64,000 nt of DNA from assembly GCA_047495785.1 (NCBI GenBank), contig JBLDXI010000003.1:434001-498000 (forward strand). Direction: 5' to 3'. Positions 12,201 to 23,302 of the stretch are shown here, piece after piece; within the stretch, counting starts at the first letter, position 1; each line of letters begins with the position of its first letter. Made by a program: the position numbers and the translations under genes. Source of the stretch: Lepidodermella squamata (taxonomy: Eukaryota > Gastrotricha). The notes beneath the pieces were generated by a model that was not told the DNA's origin, did not search any database, and saw nothing but the letters and a program-made list of their open reading frames with translations.

Positions 12201-13159
12201 TGGTTTCAATCGACCAAGTTAATAGTGAAATTTCGCTTTGGGGCTCTCTGCTGGTTCAATGGCCGATAATGTCTTGCGCCGCAGATTACACAGCCCCTGG
12301 CGCTGACGTCACAGAACGAGTAATTCCAGCCGATAAAGCTAATTTCTGGAAGCCGAAAATCATCAAACCTAATTCTACAAATGATGTATACTTCAGCGAT
12401 GCGAACTATGGCGAGAAGGCTACGATAATGTACTACGGAACGCGGCCCAATCGAACGCTGTTTTTCCACTGGGATCGCGTTGGGACTTTCACGTCGTCGT
12501 GTGACTTGGACCTTTCTAAGTTCCCATTCGACTCCCAGACCTGTCAATTCACCTTCCTGTTGGACGAACCAGCCGCTTTTGTTACCATCGGTGGGGTTTA
12601 TGTTCATTCGTATGCTTCTCTTTCGAATGGCATCTGGACCCTGCTGAATGCGCAAGCTAGTTACGGAACTTGCTCATCGCCGTCTCGAACTGGCGCGCCA
12701 GTTTCTTATGGCGATATTACCCTGACTTATAAACGCGATCCGACCTATTTCATTGTTAACCTGTTGATCCCTTGCTATCTGCTGATAGGTCTCGCTCTTG
12801 GTTCTCTTCTAATGGAACCTGAGTTTCCTGATAGGCCTGTTCTTTGTTCCACAGCTATGCTAGCTCTAGTTGTAGCTCAGTCTGATGTTATGGGCAGTGT
12901 TTCTTCAACTGCGAAACAGCTTCTTTTTACCAATTACGTACTCATGCTTTCTGGTATTGTTGCGTCGATCGCTATCTACGAAATTCTTGCCACTACTATT
13001 AGCTTGAGTGAGCGATTCAAGCGCTTGCGCTCTCAGCCTGTAAAAATATTTAAATCGGTTCAAATACCAATTATTCGGGCGATCGATTCGCTGATTTTCG
13101 CCAATGCAGTAGAGGCGCTTTTGATCGCCAACATATACCTAGCAGCTTCATCCATGTAA
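9264..13159 (+). CDS. Chimeric Cys-loop ligand-gated channel, paralog 2 (complete)
   Basis: Eight exons (9264-9551, 10128-10257, 10313-10563, 10616-10773, 10894-11107, 11158-11281, 11336-11744, 11800-13159) total 2934 nt and encode 977 residues. Start chosen at MHRKILF, which opens a signal peptide. Residues about 20-525 are two homologous modules of about 250 residues; each has an exon junction of phase 1 at the same place, after a WLG-containing strand. Then comes a Ser/Thr/Pro linker (about 530-620) and the channel: ligand-binding domain, Cys-loop near residue 758, TM1 about 840, TM2 about 872, TM3 about 905, TM4 about 955-975. The WxPD motif of the family reads WKPKI. Intron 4 uses a GC donor (10774). 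The plasma membrane is the likely site; the ligand is unknown. Confidence 0.92.
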
Positions 13160-14230
13160 TATGCGATTTTGCCGCGTCATACCCTAAGTTTCAGAGCTTA
13201 GTTGTGTATGGTTAATGATCCAACTAGATAGCATAAAAGTTGGCTTAATCACAGTATCTATGATAGCTTGAATTGTTCGAGATTGTTTGGACAGCTTATA
13301 GCGTCATTTTTATAATTCGGCATTTTTTATTTTTATTTTTCTTCATTTTCTACAGCTTTACGGGTTCATCAAATGTTGTCGATTCAGTGATATAATGGCG
13401 TTCGTAAAACGTCTAGCCATCGTCACACATTTTCAGCGTTATAAATCAATATTTCCATTTTGTCTTTTTTAAAGTAACCATATTTTCGATACATTTTTTT
13501 CGGTTCAACATTTGAAAGTGAATGAACAATTTCTGTTGTGTTGTTTACGATTTCTTTACCACTCTTTTCGGAAAATGTGATGGTAAGTAATACGATAAGA
13601 TTTCAAATTAATTCCATAGCAAACGTTTGATCTTATATCATCAATACCTAATGCTAATTTTCATTTCTAATTAAGTCTCTTTGAAGTATTTGATTATCAA
13701 CGGAAAGGAAGAAGGGATAGAAATGTCTTCTTTTTTCTTTCACGGGCCGGGCAGGGATGTATTAACTGACGGGCGGAGTCGGGCGCCGATTTCTTCGACC
13801 CATGGACAACTCTGCCGTATTCCCCACTTCGAAATGCCTTTGACAGAAAGGTCATGGAAGGTTCGAGCTTTTCAGAGCATATTTCGCGAAATTTAGCTTT
13901 TCTATCGGATAGCTTTTCTGACTGCGGAATCACTTCTGTTTGAAAGATTTAGGAAGTAGTCCAACCTGGAGAGCCTTTTAGAAGCTGATCATATCAATTT
14001 ATAGACTTTATTTAAGTGTTGATGTGAGGTTATTAATTATCTCCCTCAAAAAATTGCAGGGGTTCTCAAACTTTTTTGCGGCGGTGCCCCACTATTAAAA
14101 ACGCAGATATCTCTTTTTCTTTGCAGTTAACTGTTAACTTGATTTTTTTCGGTTCGAGTAGGTATTTCGTATTTCACACTCATTTGAACAAAGCGCAACA
14201 AAAAATAACTGAAAAGTAAGAATGAATCCA
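13160..14230. other. Intergenic, 3' flank of channel paralog 2
   Basis: The first ~350 bp resemble the 3' flanks of the other two paralogs (T-rich stretch around 13325-13345). No gene, RNA or clear repeat could be supported in the rest. Confidence 0.5.
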
Positions 14231-14234
14231 GGTA

Positions 14235-15720
14235 AGCTTTCAAAAGTGGCATGTCAGAATCAATCGACGTCTTCACCACGGGTTCGATCTTTGAGCGTGA
14301 GCATTCCTAAAAAGCGTGTTTTGACTTCGATTTGACCAGTAGCTTCGGTGATTTGAGATGAAGTTGCCCACATCACAACTTGTTCAAACTCAGTAACATC
14401 GCACGATCCATCCAGGCTGAATGGCCAGGCAGCGCACTTTCTGATAGCCGTGACATCTTCAGTAAATCTGAAATCTGAAATGTCTCTGACACGACGATTA
14501 TTATGCTGTCACTGGCAGGCATCGCTTCGATTCGAGATATGATCGCTGGCTTGTGTTGAAATCCATCGAACAAAGTAGGAGCAATCTCAAGAAAACTGGA
14601 AACGGACAAAAATGGGCCGGCGTGCCCCAAGTCGCACGCATTCCCCGTCGGCCCTTCAAAATGCCCCAAGTCGCACGCGTGCCCCAGTTTGAGAACCCCT
14701 GAATAATTGCCCGATTTCTTTCACTATTTTTTCGAGTTCAGAACAAATAATAGCCTTGCTTATTATTTCATGAGAATCGTTGTGAGGCATATATCCACGT
14801 TTCCTGCTCAGCCAACTTTTGCGCCAAAAACTTTGCATTTCAACCCAGCCGTTCAGTCAAGATGAAGAAACTTTACGAGCACGACAAGATAAACCCTTCA
14901 TTATGCGACGGTTAGTTAGTAAGTTATGACGGTCAGCACTTATTAACCGCAATTAATGCTTGTACATTTATCAGAATGAAATTTTTCTTCAAACATTTTA
15001 CTTGAACATCAGCTCGTGTAATGGGCTCGCCTTCGAACTCTGAGCATGGCACTTGAATATGCGCGAGTTCACTGGGTATCGACACCGTGCGCAGCCTTCT
15101 CGTCACAGTAATCGATTGGTTCGCGGTGAATCTCGCTCCATTCCCCAGGAAAATGTCTGCCGTAATGGTGTAGGTTGACCGGAATATTTTTCGTTTCGTC
15201 AAATATTCACTGAATATGCCGAATCGCGGCAAGAAACAACAATCCGCAGCAAATTGTGATGTTCCGACTAAATTCAGTCACATTGAATTTGACCTGCCGT
15301 CCACGTAGTAGCCTGAAAACTTCATTGGAGATGAACCGCTAAGAAGAAGCTTTTTGGAAATACCTGAGAATTCTTTCCTAGCAACTCCGACAAGGTTTGT
15401 CCAGCTTCTATCGTTCGTAGTTATTCCTATCATTCCGATCAACGGAACGTCATGTACCTCTGCAGCAGCAGCGTTTGCGTCGTAGTTTCCTTCAGGTGGG
15501 TGGAGACCCCCAGGGCGATAGCTTATCTGGCGCGTTTCGGGGAAATCGAAAATGATCAATTGAATGGCGGGATTCGCTGTTCGAAGTGAATCAACTAGAA
15601 TGCCAACGTGGTTGTTATTGCTTCTTCCCTCATCTTCTATATATTCCATGTCTCCTGAAGCAGCACAACGTCGAATTGGCGGGCGTCGAACAGCGCTGAA
15701 TGGCAGTAGGCAAAAAACTT
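14235..15720 (-). pseudogene. Decayed minus-strand gene, vWA-like segments (hypothetical)
   Basis: Several blocks look protein-coding on the minus strand but sit in different frames without usable splice sites at the frame changes. The 15720-15650 block has a strand-like FDVVLLQ and is followed, one base out of frame, by a 120-residue block (15649-15278) with ANPAIQLIIFDFP, reminiscent of von Willebrand A folds. Next is a block at about 15200-15000 with YTITADIFLGNG. A last pair at 14620-14235 changes frame near 14470. I read this as a gene broken by frameshifts. The vWA link is only a visual impression; an intact gene with unusual introns is less likely. Confidence 0.4.
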
Positions 15721-18642
15721 GCTAAAATTTGGATTTTAGGGGTCTAAAAGCACGCTTGAAAGCAGACCTCTGCGTGGCTCCGATTGCCCAATTTTCACAG
15801 GTTACTTGGAAGCCGATTTAGAGTAGTGTCCCATTTAGCCATTTGGCATAATAGATAGTAAGTCGACGAATTCTGAAAAATTATCACTTGACGCAGTCGA
15901 ATACGGCTAAAAGAATCTCTGAATCTAATGATGTTCAATGTTCAATGATTTCATTTTTAGTTTTCCACACAATCAAGCTCAACTTTGTGAAACGGATCCA
16001 CATTATAAGATGCAAGATGAAATTGCAGGCAAACTAACTGTGGCGACGCCGTGTGGAACAGATGAAGACTCGCCAATGATAGCCAAGCATAAAGATCGCG
16101 ACGGCGAAGTGGTAAGAACTCGAACCAAGGCGTGCTGCAGCCTGGACACATCCCCGAGGTGCAGAATGATGCATTGTAAAATTGGCTCTACTTTGATTTG
16201 AACGGCGCCTCAAGAATGTGGTTTAGTAACTGCTGCGTTTGAGCCGACAACGATTCACCTGGCCTCAGCTGGGAGTCCTTCGATAGTAATGGATTAGTCG
16301 GATCGGTCAAGTTAAGTAGTTAGGAGAAATTGAATTCATGAAATCTAAAATGCAATTTTCAAATTGCTGATTTTCCAAGCATTAATAAACATTTCACCCA
16401 CAACGAACTTTTGCTATAATCATTTTAGAAAACTGAATGAACTCCTAGTGTTTGAAAAAAATGATAATTGTTTTTTTTGCAAATGGATTTACAACCCATT
16501 CATAAATCGGTACTACAACACCACTCGATTTTCGAACACCTAGCGAATCTCGGATATTGGATATATTGGATCGATTAAGCAGCCTAATGCGGAAGAAATG
16601 TAAATTACTGAATTTAGAGGGATGATGCCCCGATTCTCCATTTTCCAAAGAATTCATTCATACAATGCCTGCTGTCTGCTAGTTGCTAGTTGAACCACCT
16701 ACGTCTGTGTCTGCAAGAATATCAAAATAGCGGCCACATTCATCATTTTTTGAATGCATTCAAGAAGCCAATTAAGTGCCAACGAAAACAACCAAATGCA
16801 ACTTCTTGACAGCAACGCCGCGGATTCCGACGCCGTGGCACCGAATGTTGAAGTTACTGCTGTCGCTACGCTCAACTGAGTATCAGTTCGAACAATCTGC
16901 ACGCCTCTACTCTCAATCGCTATCAAAGTGAATGAGAAAGCGGCTGAGATGGCAGCTAAATCAGCTGCCGAGACAGCGGCGAGGAATGCAGAATGCATGG
17001 AAAGTTGCCGTTCTTGGGTATGGTTCTTGGGAGCCTGGGAGCAGCTGTTGCTCTAGTCGCGCAAACTGCCGTTAGTCGTTGATTACTTCACATCAGGTTG
17101 AATGAAAGGAGCATTTTCCCGAGCGGATTTCTTACAAGTCCCCTGATTATTTATTATTGATTTGAAAGCTCCTAAAGTTGCGTATTAGAAATCAGTGAAC
17201 CTTGAAGTTCAGTAAATGAGGTTGAAAGTTCGGATTTTAAATTTAGAATAGTGTTGTGTATGCGCTTGAATCAGTTTACTAACTAAAGTACATGACCAAT
17301 CTTTATTTGCCTCGCAATTTTCGAAGAAGTCCGTAACCAGGAGGAATTGTCGTGGGCGGGTTTCACCATCAGATAGATCATGTCTCTGGTAAACTTTTCT
17401 GAAATGTTTGTGACAACGAGAGACAAAACTGGTGACAAAATACTGATGCCGGTTTGAATTTGAAGTTTGCATTTTTGAAAAATAGCGTTTTCCCATCCAA
17501 TATGACAAGAGCTGATCATCGCTCTTGCCATAGGTCAAAAAGAACTGATCTATAATATATGGCTAAGTACTTGAATTCCAATAGAAAACCGATTTGACAG
17601 GTGTCAAATTCCAAAATTAGTCTTTTAATAGGCTAAGTGGTAAATTCACGGTTCTTTTTGCATAAAATTTAGCATTTGACAAAGTTTATTATGGCCAATC
17701 ATACTCCGGTTCCATTTGGTACCGATTTCCCGTAAATCACTTCTGAAGGTATCGATCGGATCGAGCGGATCGGATCAATTTCGATCGATCGATATTCCGA
17801 TCTGATTACCCCTTGATATGGATATCGTTGGATAGAAAATTGTTTATAGATTCGGGAAGGTTCCCTCAATTTCTTTGCCTGATAATTCGTGAATGCGCTA
17901 GAAGCTTCAATAAAACACGTGTCATTAATATAGGACGCCGCGCGTGAATAGGTTAATTGTCTATTCCCACATACGCATCCCTAGTGAAAAAAAATCCTGA
18001 CTTTTTAGGTATTTTAGTGCTATTATAGTGTATAATAGGGTATTTTAGAGGTGCAATAAGGATTTTTTCACTAGGGATGTTTAAATTTTGCCATGGAGAA
18101 ACACATGTTTCTCTATGGTCTATGGTTAGAAATATTTCTCTATGGCTTGAAACTGCCACAAATTTGGGCAGAATTTTGCTCGGATTTGGCCTCAAATAAA
18201 GCACGTGTCATTAATATTGGACGCCACGCGTGAATGAGTTGTCTATTATCAGACCATTTTCAGACATATTCACGCACACGCCCCGGTGTTTTGGCGCGTA
18301 ACTAACAACATCAAATATCATGTGACATTTCAGTTAGCGAATATTATCAAAAGGTGTCCAGCATGATCCAAAATCGGCAGGTGCTCATCTATGAGTTCAC
18401 TCCGCAGTCTCGTATTCGTCTATTATTCATCTGTTAGCTTCATGAAGCCTGTGCGCTGTGCGAACAAAAGTTATAAATTGCCTGGCGTAGGCTTGTTATG
18501 AGCTCATTAGCTAAGATAAATCAGGTAGTTCATCGATTCTCACTTCATTTCGATTTCTATCAGCGGGTAGTACGTGATTCGAAATGAGTGGGATGCCACT
18601 GCCCAGGTTCTAACGACAGTCGGTGCATTTTCTCTCAACAAA
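15721..18642. other. Intergenic region before channel paralog 3
   Basis: No gene supported. It contains a fold-back element (17976-18079), a pair of direct repeats of about 45 bp flanking that element (17908-17952 and 18193-18237, both containing CACGTGTCATTAATAT), and a GATCG-rich low-complexity patch around 17750-17800. Short open frames here lack family or splice support. Confidence 0.5.
17976..18079. repeat. Fold-back (MITE-like) element
   Basis: Left end CATCCCTAGTGAAAAAAAAT pairs with right end ATTTTTTCACTAGGGATG. The 104-bp unit is palindromic with an AT-rich centre. No coding capacity. Confidence 0.7.
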
Positions 18643-21600
18643 ATGTTTCGAGACAGCTTTTTCATCATGCACACTGCTCTGATGTCAGCAGTTGCAGCAG
18701 GCTATGATCCATTGCCGGATACAAACTTGCTTCAATTACCAACCGGATTTAGAGGACCGCCGTTTTTTATGTCGCGGTGTTCGTTCGATGGTGAAGACGC
18801 GAATGTCAACATCAATAGCACATTCACACCATTATACGCAGCTCGGAAAGTTGCGAAAGGTTACCAACTAAACAACATGTCTGCCGCGAATTCAACGCCG
18901 AACGAAACCCTTGCTATATTACAAGGACAGGTGGGCTCAGGATGTACAACCTTGGGATTCAACTCTCATTTCCAGACCATCTATGCTTAGTTTGATGAAG
19001 GAATCACTAGAAAGTATTCGAGTTGAGTTTCCTTAGGACAAGGACAAGGTTTTATGTCAGGCCAAATTTCAGGAAAGTCTTACTCCCACATTTACACCTA
19101 GAAACGTAAATTCTTATATTTGGTCGAATTGAGGCTAATAATCCGAAATAGTCTTCGGGATTATGGTCTCAGATTCAGACTTCGGTTCCAATCAGGGTGC
19201 GAGTAATCATCGATGTTCGGTGACAACCGGGACCTCAGCCAGAGGAAGGCTAAAAAACCTACAGGTTGGGTGTTAGAAAAAACCTCAGCTCCCAGATCCT
19301 ACTTCGAAACTGGTTCCGATGTCCAATACCATTTATCGGAGGGATAAAAACCTGATAGCATCAAAAAGCTAGCGATTACTAGTTTCCGTTTGTTGACGAT
19401 TTTTCCTTTGACAGAAAGTGAGCACTGACGGGTTCAACCTGGTAAACTGGCGCATTGAGTATGACGTAGAGCTACGCTACAAAACGGGCGGATCAACCAA
19501 GTCGTGGCTCGGATTCTCTCTTTCATCAGAACGATTCGTGCCAAGTATGCGTTTGGAACGCTTACGCTAACAAAGTTGAAATGCGATTTCTTTCTTAAAG
19601 ATATCTCGGCTGGTTCATCGCATTACGACGTTTTCACGAGATTTGGTTTCGGCTTACTTTCGTTTCTCAAGCTAGAATCGGGCGGCAGTACGGTGATAAC
19701 TTGGAGGCCAGTCATGGACAATGGCCCTCCCACGGCACCGCCTTTCAATGACTCGAAAAACACTGACTCCGTTGACACTAGCTGCGTTATGCCGTCGTCA
19801 GGCGTCGCGAAATTTCGCATGATCTACCAAAGCGTGTTCGACGTCATAACTGTTAGTTTCAAAAAATAGTAACTCATCATACTGATTTTTTATTTACATA
19901 GGTGATGGCTGTTCCAAGTGATGGGGGAGCTTCCTGCTCCACCGTGGTGTACCTCTCTTACTTCGCTGTCTATGTTGGCTACCAAATGTTAGTTGGTACG
20001 CCGATTCCAACATTCTACGCTATTAATGGAGAAGATGGCGATGTTCTCGTAAAGAAAATGCAAGTCAATCTTTTATTTCTTATAACATTCCTCGAAGACC
20101 TGGAACTCCTAGCAACTAGCGTGCAACTCCGCGCGGAAAATCTCAGATTTTCCAGTTTCTGGCCTATTGTTATAACTTTGAGACTCACTGTGTATAGGTA
20201 CATTTGGGGCCTCACGGAAGATAGTCCGTCTCTTCCAGATTTGTACACGCTCGCTTTGCCTGCTAACGTTGGCAAGACGACTCTAGGCGGCTATATCAGC
20301 TACGACTACACGGGTGAGTTCAATCGGACAACCAGGCCAATCTATCCACGTGAGGCAAGCTATACGCTTATAAACAGCACTCAGCAGCCTAGAACATTCA
20401 ACACCCCGGTTATTATTTTCCCATGGAGAATCTCTGTACAATTTGATTGATTGCAGTTCCTATACAAATTCTTCAAAGATTTTCGAATTGAGTTCGACAT
20501 CGACGTGAAATGTAGTCAAAGTAATGCTCAAGCCTGGCTCGGCATGATCTTCAATCTCAAGTCATATGTTCCGGGAATAGGTGAGAGGAAACAAACATCG
20601 ATTTTAGCCATTTGCAAGCGTGATGTTTCCCAGTCAAACTCGGCGGCTCTTCGGAATACAATGGCGTGACTGATCTTATGGGTTTCGGCATCTGGCAGAA
20701 CCTACAAACTAATCGCGGCGAATTTTATGCCGGTTTTTATCCGAGCAAAACATACAACGTCACACTTCCACCCGATGGGTCGATATCACCACTAGGATGT
20801 GGCGATACAGAGCTTTTCGATTCATCTCGCAGTGCCAGCTATCGCATCGTTGTCCAGCAGGTTGACGATTCTGTAAGCGTTGCACTGGCGAAATCGCCCG
20901 CGAATGGATATACAACTTCCTACGACTGCATACAAAACTTCCCGGTTCCAGGATTTCGCAACAGCGCTTTCACCGGTTCTATGCTGTATTCCTTGCATGG
21001 AATAGGGAGTCAAACTGCTGCTATTACCATTCGTAGAATGTATATTTTTGTTAAGAATTATTTACTATGACTGATGGTTTATGCTTTCGTAGATTGGTTT
21101 GGCAGTTGGCTATTGGGGTAGCCCCCACGGTATTTCCTAGAACGACTACGCCCATTTCTAGTACATCATCAGCAACTAGCCATAATTCGACTGCTGAGAA
21201 AATAACTGACTCCGGTTCTACCACTAGCAGTGGGACATCAGCAAGCTCTAGTTATACTTCACAAACCAACCCTGGTTCCACGCCCTCTACGAAGTCAACG
21301 AAGCTATTGACAACTCAGACTAAGAAACCAGCAATTACAAACATTGTAACTGTTGATCCTGAAACAGCTGGGAGTGAAAAAAGTCCAATTCCTGATCCGC
21401 TAGATGGGAATTACGAGCCCTTAGTCCAGTACGAAGACCTGGAAGCATGCCCTTTCCTAAGTGAAAAGCGCAGATCGCCTGAGTTGAATACGACCCTGTA
21501 TCTAACTTTCTCCGTGGAAAAGTTGGTTTCTATCGACCAGGTTAACAGTGAGATTTCGTTGTGGGGCTCTTTGCTGGTGCAATGGCCGATAATGTCTTGC

Positions 21601-22482
21601 GCGGCAGAGTACACAGCCCCAGATGCTGACGTCACAGAGCGAGTCATTCCAGCTAACAAGGCCAATTTCTGGAAACCGAAAATTATCAAACCCAATTCTA
21701 CTAACGATGTCTACTTCAGTGATGTGTATTACGGGGAGAAGGCTACGATCATGTACTACGGAACGCGGCCTAATCGCACGCTATTTTTCCACTGGGATCG
21801 CGTTGGGACTTTCACGTCGTCGTGTGATTTGGACCTTTCGAAGTTCCCCTTCGACTCCCAGACCTGTCAATTTACCTTTCTGTTAGACGAACCGGCTGCT
21901 TTTGTTGCCATCGGTGGGGTTTATGTTCATTCGTATGCCTCTCTTTCGAATGGCATCTGGACCCTGCTGAATGCGCAAGCTACTTATGGTACTTGCTCAT
22001 CGCCATCTCGGACTGGGGCACCGGTTTCCTACGGAACGATTACCCTGACTTACAAACGCGACCCAACCTATTTCATTGTTAATCTATTGATCCCTTGCTA
22101 TCTCCTGATTGGTCTCGCTCTAGGTTCCCTTTTAATGGAACCTGAATTTCCTGATAGGCCTGTTCTTTGTTCCACCGCCATGCTAGCTCTAGTTGTAGCT
22201 CAGTCTGATGTTATGGGCAGTGTTTCCTCAACTTCGAAACAGCTTCTTTTTACCAATTACGTACTCATGCTTTCTGGCATTGTTGCGGCGATTGCTATTT
22301 ACGAAATTTTGGCCACTACTATTATCATGAGTGAGCGATTCAAGTATTTGCGTACTACGCCTGTTAATATCGCAAAGGCGATTCAGATGCCAATTATTCG
22401 AGGCATCGACTCGTTGGTTTTCGCCAATGCACTAGAAGCGCTTTTGATTGCCAACATATATCTAGCAGCTTCATCAATGTAA
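18643..22482 (+). CDS. Chimeric Cys-loop ligand-gated channel, paralog 3 (complete)
   Basis: Eight exons (18643-18930, 19415-19544, 19601-19851, 19902-20059, 20198-20408, 20457-20580, 20634-21039, 21093-22482) total 2958 nt, 985 residues. Exons 1-4 and 6 have exactly the same lengths as in paralog 2, showing recent duplication. Start chosen at MFRDSFF, opening a signal peptide. Architecture is the same: two tandem ectodomain modules, a longer Ser/Thr linker, Cys-loop domain and four TM segments. Intron 4 again begins GC (20060-20061). Exon 4 starts with GTG ATG where paralogs 1 and 2 have ATG ATG. The last intron begins GTATAT, as in paralog 1. Confidence 0.92.
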
Positions 22483-23302
22483 TACGCTGCTGACCTACCG
22501 TGTATACCGAAATATTAGGCAAAAGGCAACACAGAATTATTACGGAGACCGGATTTCAAGTCAGGGGTCGGTCGAGATAATGAATAAGATATGAATGAAC
22601 ATAAGAATATGAATGAACGAAATAGACATCATACGCGCTCTCGCCGCGAGAAGTGCGCTTGATTTCCGGATCTGACGGAGCGACTCACGAAAACGCTGTG
22701 ACGTTATCCGCATTGGGTGCCACTAATCCCAGACGTGTCAATGTTAAAATCCATTGCAGTAAGCGCAAGCATTTTGCCAGTTCTTGAAGCTGGACAGTGT
22801 AATTCGGTATATACGGCATGCATAGGAATGAAGTAGTATCCTCAAGGTGGAGGTACGATTATCGTTCTCGAGATTTTTCGTCTTTACCTTTCGACAGTAT
22901 CCCTTACACCTCGAACTTCGCACACTTTTATGCGCCTTTGTTTCGTTTTGGAGTTTTGGAGCGTAATGGTCAATGGTTAATGTTTAAACTCGATAACGTG
23001 AGAGTTCGTGTTTGACATGATAGCTTTTCTCGATGGCAAATGCGTATTGTTTTTATTTTGCCTATATTATCGTTATGTTGCCTTTTCTGTAGTTTAACAA
23101 GTAGACCCATTGTTGTTGATTCGTTGACATTCACGTGAGAAAAAGGTCGTGTTTTCGTTCGCAATGTTAGCTAGATAAAAATAAATAATTCCTCTTTTTC
23201 TATTTTTTTTATTAGCCGTCATTTGTATAAATTTGAAGATCGATTCAACATTTCATGGGTTAAGGGTTAAGACCAATTTCTAACGAATTCTGCTGCTGCT
23301 TG
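22483..23302. other. Intergenic, convergent ends of channel paralog 3 and the class C receptor
   Basis: 3' flank of paralog 3, with T-rich blocks at about 23040-23060 and 23190-23215 like the other copies. No gene or repeat identified. Confidence 0.5.

Noticed and set aside
12206-12655. 149-codon minus-strand open frame opposite channel paralog 2
   Set aside because: It mirrors the strongly conserved channel exon; the same antisense frame recurs in other paralogs only as a by-product of codon use. No start context or splice support.
16699-16998. 99-codon Ala/Ser-rich minus-strand frame
   Set aside because: Low-complexity composition, no splice sites or motif; the complementary frame is equally uninformative.
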